Assembly: GCA_003611805.1 (NCBI GenBank)
Contig: RAYM01000040.1
Coordinates: forward strand, 1 to 64,000
Source of the DNA: a bacterium 1xD42-87
Lineage (GTDB): Bacteria; Bacillota; Clostridia; Lachnospirales; Lachnospiraceae
Direction of reading: 5' to 3'
DNA: 64,000 bases
A program made the position numbers and the translations under genes. How positions within the stretch are numbered: the stretch's first letter is position 1; each line of letters starts with the position of its first letter. A model generated the notes under the pieces. The model made no database searches, had not been told where the DNA came from, and worked only from the letters and a program-made list of their open reading frames with translations. Below, piece after piece: positions 46,418-54,852 of this stretch.

Positions 46418-47059
46418 ATGAAGATTGTAATGCTGGGCGCACCCGGCGCCGGAAAAGGAACACAGGCGAAGATGATTGCCGAGAACTATAAGATTCCGCA
46501 TATTTCCACGGGCGACATGTTCCGTTTGAACATCAAGAACGGGACAGAGCTTGGCATGGAAGCGAAGAAGTACATGGATCAGGGGCTTTTGGTGCCTGAT
46601 GAACTGACGGTGCGTATTTTCCTTGACCGGGTAGCACAGGATGACTGTAAGGACGGCTATGTGCTGGACGGATTCCCCAGGACGATTCCACAGGCACAGG
46701 TGCTGGAGGAGGCGCTTGATAAGCTGGGAGATAAAATTGATTACGCGATAGACGTGGAGGTGCCGGATGAGAATATCATCCGCAGAATGGGAGGCAGGCG
46801 CGCGTGTACGTCGTGCGGTGCAACCTACCATATCGAGCATGTTCCACCGAAGGAAGAAGGAATCTGTGACGCGTGTGGACAGGAACTTGTGCTGCGTGAC
46901 GATGATAAGCCTGAGACAGTGGAGAAGCGCCTGCGGGTATATCAGGAACAGACGGCGCCGCTGCTTGAGTTTTATAAGGCAAAGGGCGTACTGAGGAGCG
47001 TGGACGGCACACAGGATATGCAGGACGTATTTAAAGATATTACTGAAATACTGAAATAG
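46418..47059 (+). CDS. adk: adenylate kinase
   Basis: This 213-aa enzyme interconverts ATP + AMP and 2 ADP. P-loop GAPGAGKGTQA, AMP-binding HISTGDMFR and DGFPRTIPQAQ are present. The LID carries four cysteines (CTSCGATYH, CDACGQE), so it is the zinc-stabilised Gram-positive form. The start at 46418 follows AAAGGAATAAAAACGAA; the frame from 46364 has no site. Confidence 0.97.
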   Translation: MKIVMLGAPGAGKGTQAKMIAENYKIPHISTGDMFRLNIKNGTELGMEAKKYMDQGLLVPDELTVRIFLDRVAQDDCKDGYVLDGFPRTIPQAQVLEEALDKLGDKIDYAIDVEVPDENIIRRMGGRRACTSCGATYHIEHVPPKEEGICDACGQELVLRDDDKPETVEKRLRVYQEQTAPLLEFYKAKGVLRSVDGTQDMQDVFKDITEILK

Positions 47060-47069
47060 AGGCAGTACT

Positions 47070-47819
47070 ATGACAGTCACGATCAAATCGGCGGAAGAAA
47101 TCAAAAAAATGCGTGAGGCGGGCAGACTGCTCGCCCGCGTACACGAAGAACTGGCAAAAGCAATACGCCCCGGCGTTTCCACGAAGGAGATTGACACAGT
47201 ATGCGAGGAGCTGATCCGGGGATATGGCTGCACTCCTAACTTCCTGAACTATGAAGGATATCCGGCAAGTGTCTGCGTTTCCGTGAATGAGGAGGTTGTG
47301 CATGGTATTCCCCGTGATGATCGGATCCTGCGGGAAGGAGATATCGTAAGTCTGGACACGGGACTGGTTTATCAGGGCTATCATTCGGATGCGGCGAGGA
47401 CTTATGGCGTCGGGCAGATCAGCCCGGAGGCAGAAAGGCTGATTGAGGTAACGCGGGAAAGCTTTTTTCGGGGAATCAGGATGGCACGTGCCGGGAAGCA
47501 TCTGCACGATATCTCCAATGCCATTGCGGATTATGTGATTCCTTTCGGTTACGGGATCGTACATGATCTGGTGGGACACGGTATCGGTACGAAACTCCAT
47601 GAACCGCCGAATATACCGAATTTTCCTCAGAGGAGAAGGGGAGTGCGATTAAAAGCCGGGATGACGCTGGCAATTGAGCCGATGATTAATATCGGTACCG
47701 GTGAGGTAGACTGGCTGGATGATGGGTGGACGGTGGTATCGGCGGATGGTTTGCCTTCCGCGCATTATGAGAACACCGTGCTTGTCACGGACGGGGAGCC
47801 AGAGATATTAACACTATAA
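47070..47819 (+). CDS. map: type I methionine aminopeptidase
   Basis: This 249-aa enzyme removes N-terminal methionine. The M24 metal ligands are visible: the Asp in SLDTGLVYQGYHSDAART (two), the histidine in VGHGIGTKLHEPPNIPNF, and glutamates in LAIEPMINIGTGE and SAHYENTVLV. Starts 11 bp after adk. Confidence 0.95.
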   Translation: MTVTIKSAEEIKKMREAGRLLARVHEELAKAIRPGVSTKEIDTVCEELIRGYGCTPNFLNYEGYPASVCVSVNEEVVHGIPRDDRILREGDIVSLDTGLVYQGYHSDAARTYGVGQISPEAERLIEVTRESFFRGIRMARAGKHLHDISNAIADYVIPFGYGIVHDLVGHGIGTKLHEPPNIPNFPQRRRGVRLKAGMTLAIEPMINIGTGEVDWLDDGWTVVSADGLPSAHYENTVLVTDGEPEILTL

Positions 47820-47829
47820 ATAGGTAGAG

Positions 47830-48117
47830 ATGGATTTGAATATGGAAGAAAGTATCGTGGGAATGCTCGCCAGCTCGAAGGCGGGGCATGACAAGGACTC
47901 CGTGTATGTCATCATACGGGAGGACGGCGAATATATATATGTAGCTGACGGCAAAAGCAGAACCGTGGAACGCCCGAAGCGGAAAAATAAAAAACACATA
48001 CAGCTCATTAAAAAGAAGAGAATGCCGGAACCGGAGAACGGTTTCAGCGATTTGGCAATAAAAAGGACAATCAAAGAATATCTGAGAGAAAGAGAGGAAA
48101 GAAATGTCAAAGGCTGA
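47830..48117 (+). CDS. KOW/L14e-like RNA-binding protein
   Basis: This 95-aa protein sits between map and infA, a common place for KOW-domain proteins in Clostridia. It shows [19 protein letters not shown] and a basic stretch [18 protein letters not shown], typical of RNA binding. The ribosome binding site is weak (GGTAGAG). ATG 47842 is an alternative start. It overlaps infA by 14 bp. Role in translation inferred from context. Confidence 0.8.
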   Translation: MDLNMEESIVGMLASSKAGHDKDSVYVIIREDGEYIYVADGKSRTVERPKRKNKKHIQLIKKKRMPEPENGFSDLAIKRTIKEYLREREERNVKG

Positions 48118-48322
48118 TGTAATTGAGATTGAAGGAACTGTAATTGAGAAGTTACCTAATACCATGTTTCAGGTGGAACTGGAAAACGGTCATGTGGTGT
48201 TGGCGCATATCAGTGGTAAGCTGCGTCAGAACTTCATCCGCATCCTGCCCGGTGACAAGGTGACGCTGGAGCTTTCGCCCTATGATTTATCTAAAGGGAG
48301 AATAATCTGGAGAGATAAATGA
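48104..48322 (+). CDS. infA: translation initiation factor IF-1
   Basis: This 72-aa S1-like OB-fold protein starts [20 protein letters not shown] and has [19 protein letters not shown]. It binds the 30S A site during initiation. Overlaps the KOW gene. Confidence 0.96.
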   Translation: MSKADVIEIEGTVIEKLPNTMFQVELENGHVVLAHISGKLRQNFIRILPGDKVTLELSPYDLSKGRIIWRDK

Positions 48323-48393
48323 TAAAAAGTCTTGCCAATGGCAGGATTTGGTGTTATAATGTAAAACGGTCTTTTTTGAAAGGAGGGTTTGAG

Positions 48394-48507
48394 ATGAAGG
48401 TTAGATCATCAGTAAAACCGATTTGCGAAAAGTGCAAGATCATCAAGAGAAAAGGAAAGATCAGAGTTATTTGTGAAAATCCGAAACATAAGCAGGTACA
48501 GGGTTAA
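48394..48507 (+). CDS. rpmJ: 50S ribosomal protein L36
   Basis: This 37-aa zinc protein, [20 protein letters not shown] onward, has CxxC, a third cysteine and a histidine ([10 protein letters not shown]). AAAGGAGGGTTTGAG precedes it. The frame from 48319 is just an upstream extension. Confidence 0.95.
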   Translation: MKVRSSVKPICEKCKIIKRKGKIRVICENPKHKQVQG

Positions 48508-48664
48508 TAGATAGAGAGCCCACTTTTTGATACCAACTTATATGTTTGGAAAGATCGGATGTCTGATCCGGTTGGGCGGAGCAATCTGCCTCAATCAATT
48601 AGTGTCACGCGTGTTTTGTGCACGCGAAGCGCATGAAAATGCAAAGGAAATGGAGGAAATGTAA

Positions 48665-49033
48665 ATGGCTCGTATTGCAGGTGTTGACTTACCGAGAGAG
48701 AAGCGTGTGGAGATCGGCTTAACCTATATTTATGGGATAGGCAGAGCAAGCTCCAACAAGATTCTGGAGGCGGCAAACGTAAATCCTGATACTCGTGTCA
48801 GAGAATTGACCGATGATGAGGTGAAGAGACTGGCAGAGGTAATCGAAAAGGATTATATGGTGGAAGGTGACCTGAGAAGAGAGATCGCTCTCAATATCAA
48901 GAGACTTCAGGAGATCGGCTGCTATAGAGGAATCCGTCACAGGAAAGGTCTTCCGGTTCGTGGCCAGAAGACAAAGACCAATGCAAGGACAAGAAAAGGT
49001 CCTAAGAGAACTGTTGCAAACAAGAAGAAGTAA
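48665..49033 (+). CDS. rpsM: 30S ribosomal protein S13
   Basis: This 122-aa head protein starts [20 protein letters not shown] and has the basic tail [19 protein letters not shown]. The 157-bp gap before it contains a CGCGTG/CACGCG hairpin (about 48608-48626) and no gene. Confidence 0.97.
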   Translation: MARIAGVDLPREKRVEIGLTYIYGIGRASSNKILEAANVNPDTRVRELTDDEVKRLAEVIEKDYMVEGDLRREIALNIKRLQEIGCYRGIRHRKGLPVRGQKTKTNARTRKGPKRTVANKKK

Positions 49034-49087
49034 GATCAGAATTAGAGAAAACATAGGTAAATAGTTGAGAAAGTAGGTTAGTTTATT

Positions 49088-49483
49088 ATGGCAAAGAAAG
49101 TTACCAAAAAAGTGACAAAAAAGCGTGTCAAGAAAAACGTTGAACATGGACAGGCACATATTCAGTCTTCCTTTAACAATACCATCGTTACACTGACAGA
49201 TAACGAGGGTAATGCGTTAAGCTGGGCGAGTGCCGGCGGTCTTGGTTTTAGAGGTTCAAGGAAATCTACTCCCTATGCGGCACAGATGGCTGCTGAGACA
49301 GCGACGAAGGCTGCTCTGATCCACGGTTTAAAGACTGTGGACGTTATGGTGAAGGGACCCGGTTCGGGACGTGAGGCGGCAATCCGCGCGCTGCAGGCAT
49401 GCGGTCTGGAAGTGACCAGCATCCGCGATGTGACGCCCGTTCCTCATAATGGATGCCGTCCGCCGAAGAGACGCCGCGTATAA
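49088..49483 (+). CDS. rpsK: 30S ribosomal protein S11
   Basis: This 131-aa platform protein has the conserved [20 protein letters not shown] and terminal [12 protein letters not shown]. Start 49088 is preceded by a modest GGTTAG-type site. A 300-bp repeat-filled gap follows. Confidence 0.97.
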   Translation: MAKKVTKKVTKKRVKKNVEHGQAHIQSSFNNTIVTLTDNEGNALSWASAGGLGFRGSRKSTPYAAQMAAETATKAALIHGLKTVDVMVKGPGSGREAAIRALQACGLEVTSIRDVTPVPHNGCRPPKRRRV

Positions 49484-49494
49484 CCGATCAAAAA

Positions 49495-49539
49495 GAAAAT
49501 CTAATCGCTCACAGCAGAGGCTGTTTCGCGAAGGTTTTC
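49495..49539. repeat. TCGCTCACAGC hairpin repeat, copy 1
   Basis: GAAAATC... with CGCTCACAGC, AGAG, GCTGTTTCGCG and GGTTTTC closing the stem. Copies at 49631 and, inverted, at 63537. Confidence 0.85.
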
Positions 49540-49553
49540 TAAGTTTTGATCTG

Positions 49554-49575
49554 GAGAATCGCAGGCGATTCTCCG
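49554..49575. repeat. perfect 10-bp hairpin
   Basis: GGAGAATCGC, AG, GCGATTCTCC, in the rpsK-rpsD gap. Related by compensating change to GGAGAATGCC/GGCATTCTCC elsewhere. Confidence 0.8.
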
Positions 49576-49625
49576 AAAGAAATTCCAAGGCGTCAGAAGA
49601 CGCCGCCAAGAATTTCTATGTTTCG
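49574..49625. repeat. ribosomal-operon palindromic element, copy E
   Basis: Variant inner arms AATTCCAAGGCGTC and GACGCCGCCAAGAATT, with outer stem CGAAA/TTTCG. The A-to-C change in one arm and loss of TA in the other show sequence drift with retained pairing. Confidence 0.85.
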
Positions 49626-49630
49626 ATTTA

Positions 49631-49675
49631 GAAAATCTAATCGCTCACAGCAGAGGCTGCTTCGCGAAGATTTTC
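49631..49675. repeat. TCGCTCACAGC hairpin repeat, copy 2
   Basis: Near-identical to copy 1, with GCTGCTTCGCG and GATTTTC. A further 9-bp hairpin (GGAGAACCG/CGGTTCTCC) follows at about 49690-49711. Confidence 0.85.
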
Positions 49676-49792
49676 TAAGTTTTGATCTGGAGAACCGTCT
49701 GCGGTTCTCCGAGTAAAGTGTGATAACCGTTTGGAAGAAGGTGCCGCTTGAGACAGGCGCACTGTAAACAAAAACAGAAAGGAGCCAGAATC

Positions 49793-50386
49793 ATGGCAGT
49801 AAACAGAGTCCCGGTATTAAAGAGATGCAGATCCCTTGATCTTGATCCTACCTTCTTAGGATATGACAAGAAATCTAACAGAACATCCGCAAGAGCGGGT
49901 AAGAAGATCAGTGAGTATGGTCTTCAGCTGCGCGAGAAGCAGAAAGCGAAATTTATCTACGGCGTACTGGAGAAGCCGTTCAGAAACTATTATGAGAAGG
50001 CTGACAGAATGAAGGGGCAGACCGGTGAGAACCTGATGATTATGCTCGAGAGCAGACTGGACAGCGTCGTATTCAGGATGGGCTTTGCGAGGACAAGGAG
50101 AGAGGCAAGACAGGTAGTAGGTCACAAGCATTTCCTGGTGAACGGTAAGCCGGTGCAGATTCCTTCCTATCTTGTGAAAGCCGGTGATGTGATCGAGGTA
50201 AGAGAGAAAGCGAGAACTCTCCAGAGATATAAAGATATTCTTGAGGTGACCGGCGGCAGACTTGTTCCCGAGTGGCTTGAAGTGGATCAGGAGGCTATGA
50301 AGGCGACCGTGAAATATCTTCCCACCAGAGAGATGATTGACGTTCCGGTAAACGAGATGCTTATCGTCGAGTTGTATTCCAAATAA
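49793..50386 (+). CDS. rpsD: 30S ribosomal protein S4
   Basis: This 197-aa 16S-binding assembly initiator has the S4 RNA-binding domain ([38 protein letters not shown]). The N terminus ([20 protein letters not shown]) lacks a four-cysteine zinc site. The start at 49793 follows AAAGGAGCCAGAATC. Confidence 0.96.
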   Translation: MAVNRVPVLKRCRSLDLDPTFLGYDKKSNRTSARAGKKISEYGLQLREKQKAKFIYGVLEKPFRNYYEKADRMKGQTGENLMIMLESRLDSVVFRMGFARTRREARQVVGHKHFLVNGKPVQIPSYLVKAGDVIEVREKARTLQRYKDILEVTGGRLVPEWLEVDQEAMKATVKYLPTREMIDVPVNEMLIVELYSK

Positions 50387-50466
50387 CAAGGCGAAAAGAA
50401 ATGGGAATTATTTCATAATTCTCGGTGCTGCTTAAATGTATGTATTCTCAGAAGGAGGGTGCTTGG

Positions 50467-51426
50467 GTGTTTGAGTTTGAGAGACCGAATATAGAAGTAG
50501 TAGAGATCTCCGAAGATAAGAAATATGGCAGATTCGTAGTGGAACCTTTAGAGAGAGGTTACGGCATTACCCTCGGCAATTCACTTAGAAGGATTATGCT
50601 GTCTTCCCTGCCAGGAGTGGCGGTAAGTCAGGTTAAGATCGAGGGTGTCCTCCATGAGTTTAGTTCGATTCCCGGCGTGAAGGAAGACGTGACGGAGATC
50701 ATTATGAACGTTAAGAGCCTTGCCATCAAGAATAACAGCGATGCGAACGAGGTGAAAACCGCTTACATTGAGTACGAGGGCGAGGGTATTGTGCGGGCTT
50801 CCGATATCCAGGTAGATCAGGATATCGAGATTCTGAATCCCGATCTGGTGATTGCTACCTTGAGCGGTAAGGATACAAAGCTTTACATGGAGCTGACTAT
50901 TACAAGAGGTCGGGGCTATGTGGGCGCTGATAAGAATAAGACTGATGATCTGCCGATTGGGGTGATCGCGATTGATTCCATCTATACACCTGTGGAGAGA
51001 GTCAATGTTACCGTGGAGAATACCCGTGTAGGTCAGATTACGGACTACGATAAGCTGACGCTGGACGTGTACACGAACGGCACTCTCGTGCCTGACGAGG
51101 CTGTCAGTCTGGCAGCAAAGGTGCTCAGCGAACATCTGAGTCTCTTTATCGATCTGTCCGAGAATGCCAAGACCGCAGAGGTTATGGTAGAAAAAGAGGA
51201 TGACGAGAAGGAGAAGGTGCTTGAGATGAGCATCGACGAACTGGAACTTTCGGTTCGTTCCTATAACTGCTTGAAGAGAGCGGGAATTAATACAGTGGAA
51301 GAGCTGACCAACAAGACTTCCGAGGATATGATGAAGGTTAGAAATCTCGGTCGTAAGTCTTTGGAGGAAGTATTGGCAAAATTAAAAGAATTAGGATTAC
51401 AGCTGAATCCCAGCGATGAGGCGTAA
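50467..51426 (+). CDS. rpoA: RNA polymerase alpha subunit
   Basis: This 319-aa protein has the assembly domain ([20 protein letters not shown]) and a C-terminal DNA/activator-binding domain ([35 protein letters not shown]) after an acidic linker. GTG 50467 is chosen, with GGAGG 8 bp upstream; the frame from 50425 has no site. Confidence 0.96.
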   Translation: MFEFERPNIEVVEISEDKKYGRFVVEPLERGYGITLGNSLRRIMLSSLPGVAVSQVKIEGVLHEFSSIPGVKEDVTEIIMNVKSLAIKNNSDANEVKTAYIEYEGEGIVRASDIQVDQDIEILNPDLVIATLSGKDTKLYMELTITRGRGYVGADKNKTDDLPIGVIAIDSIYTPVERVNVTVENTRVGQITDYDKLTLDVYTNGTLVPDEAVSLAAKVLSEHLSLFIDLSENAKTAEVMVEKEDDEKEKVLEMSIDELELSVRSYNCLKRAGINTVEELTNKTSEDMMKVRNLGRKSLEEVLAKLKELGLQLNPSDEA

Positions 51427-51467
51427 TATAGAGGTAAGACCGAAGAGCACTCGGAAAGGAGCCAATC

Positions 51468-52073
51468 ATGGCAAAATACAGAAAACTTGGCAGAAAATCT
51501 GACCAGAGAAAAGCATTACTCAGAAACCAGGTTACCGCTCTTTTATATAACGGAAAGATCGTGACCACAGAGGCGAGAGCGAAGGAAGTACGTAAGATTG
51601 CAGAGCATCTGATTACGCTCGCTGTCAAGGAAAAGGACAATTTTGAGACCGTTAAGGTGACCGCTAAAGTTGCCCGCAAGGATAAGGACGGCAAGAGAGT
51701 GAAGCAGATCGTAGACAGGAATACGAAGGCGGTACTCTCCGAAACACACCGTGACAAGGATGGCAAGATCCTTAAGATCGAGAATGGTATGACCGTTACG
51801 GTATATGATGAAGTGGAGAAGGAAATCAAGAAAGATCTGCCTTCCAGAATTCATGCGAGAAGACAGATTCTGAAGGTGCTTTATCCTGTGAAGGAAGTAC
51901 CGAGTGCACCTGCAGGACGTAAGAAAAATACGAAGGAGATCAATCTTGCGGATAAGCTCTTTGAAGAGTATGGTCCCAAGTATGCGAACCGCAAGGGCGG
52001 TTATACCAGAATTATCAAAATCGGTCCCCGCAAAGGTGACGCGGCGATGGAAGTAGTTCTGGAGCTGGTATAA
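51468..52073 (+). CDS. rplQ: 50S ribosomal protein L17, enlarged form
   Basis: At 201 aa this is far longer than the usual 113-130. The N-terminal part (MAKYRKLGRKSDQRKALLRN, to about residue 60) and C-terminal part (LADKLFEEYGPKYANRKGGY, TRIIKIGPRKGDAAM) are standard. Residues about 61-122 are an extra charged segment (KDKDGKRVKQIVDRNTKAVL, GKILKIENGMTVTVYDEVEK), and 141-158 is a smaller insertion. The frame is intact and the codon use normal, so the insertions look genuine. Last gene of the superoperon. Confidence 0.95.
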   Translation: MAKYRKLGRKSDQRKALLRNQVTALLYNGKIVTTEARAKEVRKIAEHLITLAVKEKDNFETVKVTAKVARKDKDGKRVKQIVDRNTKAVLSETHRDKDGKILKIENGMTVTVYDEVEKEIKKDLPSRIHARRQILKVLYPVKEVPSAPAGRKKNTKEINLADKLFEEYGPKYANRKGGYTRIIKIGPRKGDAAMEVVLELV

Positions 52074-52096
52074 ACGGATATAATCGGAAGAAGAAA

Positions 52097-52125
52097 GGCC
52101 GGGTGCATGAATGCCCGGTCTTTTT
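52097..52125 (+). terminator. terminator of the ribosomal superoperon
   Basis: GGCCGGG...CCCGGTC stem, with an inner TGCAT/ATGC pairing, followed by T5. Confidence 0.85.
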
Positions 52126-52126
52126 G

Positions 52127-52150
52127 CGCGCATAAGCAGAGTCAGAAGGA
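52127..52150. repeat. dispersed repeat CGCGCATAAGCAGAG copy 2
   Basis: Follows the rplQ terminator directly. Reads CGCGCATAAGCAGAGTCAGA, then AGGA. Confidence 0.75.
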
Positions 52151-52238
52151 TTACGAAATATGCGCCATGCTTGCATGAGGGCATATTTTGAAAGCCTTAT
52201 GACGAGCAACGCGAACGAGAAATGCGAAGCAATTCGAG

Positions 52239-52270
52239 TCTGCTTATGCGCATAAGCAGAGTCAGAAGGA
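52239..52270. repeat. dispersed repeat copy 3 with palindromic half
   Basis: TCTGCTTATGC joined to GCATAAGCAGA makes a perfect 22-bp palindrome (52239-52260), running into GTCAGAAGGA. The 52127 and 52247 copies are direct repeats 120 bp apart. No gene lies in 52151-52323. Confidence 0.8.
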
Positions 52271-52323
52271 CTTAAATTTCTGTAATTATGCCATAATAGA
52301 AACAGGCGGTAAATAAAAAGACA

Positions 52324-52349
52324 CAACATTTTATATTAAAATGTTGCAT
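52324..52349. repeat. recombinase-flanking site, left
   Basis: Palindromic core CAACATTTTA, TAT, TAAAATGTTG. Read on the minus strand from 52349 it begins ATGCAACATTTTAATATA and matches the right site (53048-53073) at 25 of 26 positions. On the minus strand it is followed by TGTCTTTTTAT, so it may also terminate the recombinase transcript. Confidence 0.8.
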
Positions 52350-52413
52350 CTATCTTCACTCACAATATATATCGGAGCTCTTTCCAAATACTTAACCCCC
52401 TTCCTAGAAAAAA

Positions 52414-52992
52414 TTATAAATTTATTTGGAGATACACCTGGTCTCTCTCATCCTGCCCGATACCTAAATATCGTTTGGTAATCTGATACGAAGAGTGGTT
52501 GTAGAGGTCCATCAGCATGGCAGGCGGCGTGCCCTGTTTCCAAGCATAGTAGCCGAATGTCTTTCGCAGCGAATGGCAGCCAACGTGTTCGGATATACCA
52601 CAGCTTTCCGCAGCTTTTCGAACAATGCGGTAAGCCTGGGAACGGGAAAGCGGATGAGTTTTACAGCGTGTACTGGGAAAAAGATAATCCTGCGGCGCAG
52701 TCTCGGAACATAAAGCTCTGTAGGTGTCCAGTGTCTGGCGCAGAACCGCATTAATTGGAACTGTGCGTTTTTTACCTGTTTTCTGCTCCGCTATGCTGAT
52801 ATATTTTTGAAGAATACCATCCACGCTGCAGACATCCTGCCACTGCAGCTTTAACAGGTCCCCAATGCGGAATGCAGTATTTAATCCCGTGACAATTAAC
52901 GAATAGTTGCGTGGATTCGGTTGTATATCCTTGTAGTAATCCCGGAAAAAATGCAGCGTTTCTCTGTCTTTGATCGGATATGTCTCACTCAT
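52414..52992 (-). CDS. small tyrosine recombinase (phage integrase family)
   Basis: This 192-aa protein is little more than a catalytic domain. It has the first arginine in TGLNTAFRIGDLLKLQW, a lysine in KTGKKRTVPI, the HxxR box in HSLRKTFGYYAW, a late histidine in YNHSSYQITKRYLGI and the nucleophile tyrosine in that same segment. There is no N-terminal SAM-like arm-binding domain. The start at 52992 follows AAAGGAGGACATTTT (minus strand). The gene is bracketed by inverted 26-bp sites, the arrangement of small invertases. Confidence 0.85.
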   Translation of the reverse strand: MSETYPIKDRETLHFFRDYYKDIQPNPRNYSLIVTGLNTAFRIGDLLKLQWQDVCSVDGILQKYISIAEQKTGKKRTVPINAVLRQTLDTYRALCSETAPQDYLFPSTRCKTHPLSRSQAYRIVRKAAESCGISEHVGCHSLRKTFGYYAWKQGTPPAMLMDLYNHSSYQITKRYLGIGQDERDQVYLQINL

Positions 52993-53047
52993 AAAATGTC
53001 CTCCTTTTAATTGGTATTTGATGTTTAGTTGAGCGGAGTATTCCTGC

Positions 53048-53073
53048 ATGCAACATTTTAATATAAAAAGTTG
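53048..53073. repeat. recombinase-flanking site, right
   Basis: Begins ATGCAACATTTTAATATA and ends AAAAAGTTG. It is itself an imperfect palindrome (GCAAC...GTTGC). Located 55 bp from the recombinase start and about 57 bp upstream of csrA. Confidence 0.8.
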
Positions 53074-53129
53074 CATATGAAAACGCAAGGCGGCGCCCTC
53101 GTAAAGAGGAGGAGGCAAGGAGGTCTGAA

Positions 53130-53402
53130 ATGCTTAGAATGACGGTAAATACAGAAGAATACATCCAGATCGGTGATGATATCCGAATTGTTTTTCTGGG
53201 AGGCAGCAGAAATCATACGCGTGTGATGCTGGACGTCCCGAAGGAGATCAACGTGGTGAGAAGCCGTGCACTGGAAAATCATGCGAAGACAGCGGAGGAG
53301 CGGGAAAAGATTTCCCACTATCATGCGGTGCCAGAGTTGGAGGAAAAGTATCGCAAAAAGAAGATTATTGTAAATGGCGGTGCCAAATCAGCGTCAAGGT
53401 AA
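53130..53402 (+). CDS. csrA: CsrA-type translational regulator
   Basis: This 90-aa protein has the CsrA core (VNTEEYIQIGDDIRIVFLGG, HTRVMLDVPKEINVVRSRAL), which forms a dimer that binds GGA motifs in mRNA leaders. The tail (about residues 58-90) is longer than in typical 60-75-aa CsrA and is basic at its end. The start follows AAGGAGGTCTGAA. Directly upstream of flagellin, as in Bacillus-type csrA-hag control; no fliW is present in this window. Confidence 0.85.
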   Translation: MLRMTVNTEEYIQIGDDIRIVFLGGSRNHTRVMLDVPKEINVVRSRALENHAKTAEEREKISHYHAVPELEEKYRKKKIIVNGGAKSASR

Positions 53403-53458
53403 ACGGTAATAACCCGGGGCTAACCTAGGGGCTTCGGGATTACACAACAATAAACAAA

Positions 53459-53504
53459 CGGCGGTAAAAGGATTTTCCGCCGGCAACCACAAGGAGGTAA
53501 CACT
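53459..53504 (+). promoter_or_regulatory. CsrA-type binding region in the flagellin leader
   Basis: CGGCGG and CCGCCG form a perfect stem whose loop is TAAAAGGATTTT, presenting AGGA. The Shine-Dalgarno AAGGAGG lies 9 nt further on (53491-53497). Two GGA sites, one in a loop and one in the Shine-Dalgarno, is the layout of CsrA-repressed flagellin leaders. Confidence 0.7.
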
Positions 53505-54656
53505 ATGATCGTTAAACACAATATCACAGCGATGAACTCTAACAGAATGTTAGGTCTGACCACTTCTTCTCAGGCTAAGTCCACAGAGAAGTTATCTTCC
53601 GGCTATAAGATCAACCGCGCGGCTGATGATGCGGCAGGACTCTCCATTTCCGAGAAGATGCGAAGACAGGTAAGAGGTCTTACCCAGGCTTCCGCTAACG
53701 CACAGGATGGTATCAGCGTAGTACAGACCGCTGAGGGTGCCCTGAATGAAGTTGAGGATATGCTCCAGAGAATGAACGAGCTGGCAGTCAAGGGCGAGAA
53801 CGGTACCCTGACCACTTCCGACCGTGCATCCATCCAGGCCGAGATTGGTCAGCTGATGAGTGAGGTTGACCGAGTACAGAGTACCACAACCTTCAACGAG
53901 ATGAATCTGTTAGACGGTAAGTTTATCAAAGGTCTGCAGGTAGGCGCAGAGGCAGGTCAGCACATCGACATCTCTATCAAGAATATGAGTATGTCAGCAC
54001 TGGCTTCCTACATTGGTACTTGGGAACCGGGTAAGGACGGTAAGATGACGAGCACAAACAGTAAGCTGTACGGCGCTATCACCTACAACGCGTTGGCATC
54101 AGGCACATCTAAGGTTATGGTTACTTCTTATAGTTCTTATAAGTATACTGTAAAGGAGAGCAATGGTATACTTACGGGAACGAAGGGAACTGACAAGACA
54201 GATGCCAAAACTGTGCAGGGTTACACGACATCGGTGGATGTTAAATCCTACTCTACTGTTGATAGCAAGACTGGCGAGTATAAGATGGTTGCTATGAATA
54301 GTACAATGGCTAGAAAGCTTGTTTCCAGTTTCCAGAATCTGGTAGGCGGAAATGCGAAGACTGTTGCAACGACTCAGGATTTCAACTCCCTGAATGCATT
54401 CATCAAGGGAGCCCTGCAGATCGTATCTTCCCAGAGGTCTGACCTTGGTGCGATCCAGAACCGTCTGGAGCATACGATTGCTAACTTGAACAACATCACA
54501 GAGAACACCCAGTCCGCAGAGGCTGCGATCCGCGATACCGATATTGCGACGGAGATGGTTCAGTACTCCAACAACAATATCCTGCAGCAGGCTGGCACGT
54601 CCATGCTGTCCCAGGCGAACCAGAGCAACCAGCTGGCACTGTCCTTACTTGGCTAA
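53505..54656 (+). CDS. hag: flagellin
   Basis: This 383-aa filament protein has conserved ends: IVKHNITAMNSNRMLGLTTS and NRAADDAAGLSISEKMRRQV at the N terminus, AIRDTDIATEMVQYSNNNIL and NQLALSLLG at the C terminus. Both assemble into the D0/D1 core and are recognised for export. Residues about 165-260 are the variable surface region, with a Lys/Thr/Ser-rich composition unlike the ends. Stands next to csrA, without fliD, fliS or fliW in this window. Confidence 0.95.
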   Translation: MIVKHNITAMNSNRMLGLTTSSQAKSTEKLSSGYKINRAADDAAGLSISEKMRRQVRGLTQASANAQDGISVVQTAEGALNEVEDMLQRMNELAVKGENGTLTTSDRASIQAEIGQLMSEVDRVQSTTTFNEMNLLDGKFIKGLQVGAEAGQHIDISIKNMSMSALASYIGTWEPGKDGKMTSTNSKLYGAITYNALASGTSKVMVTSYSSYKYTVKESNGILTGTKGTDKTDAKTVQGYTTSVDVKSYSTVDSKTGEYKMVAMNSTMARKLVSSFQNLVGGNAKTVATTQDFNSLNAFIKGALQIVSSQRSDLGAIQNRLEHTIANLNNITENTQSAEAAIRDTDIATEMVQYSNNNILQQAGTSMLSQANQSNQLALSLLG

Positions 54657-54703
54657 TACCGCCTGACGTAAGAACAATTGCCATATGTAATGTTGTGTTG
54701 GAA

Positions 54704-54737
54704 ACAGCCGCATCCAAAAGGGTGCGGCTGTTTTTTC
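54704..54737 (+). terminator. flagellin terminator
   Basis: ACAGCCGCA, TCCAAAAGGG, TGCGGCTGT, then TTTTT. Confidence 0.9.
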
Positions 54738-54852
54738 GGTTACAAATAGGTACATATTTCTCATTGACCAGATGAGCGAGATTTCGTTTATAATTTTTGC
54801 GATTTTTCTTAAAAACAATTGACTCGGATAGAAGCGGCGAAGCCTTTTTACT

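Noticed and set aside
52414..52992. Recombinase as an integrase of a resident prophage or ICE
   Set aside because: No phage, conjugation or cargo genes nearby, and the tRNA genes are 8 kb away; a local invertase fits better.
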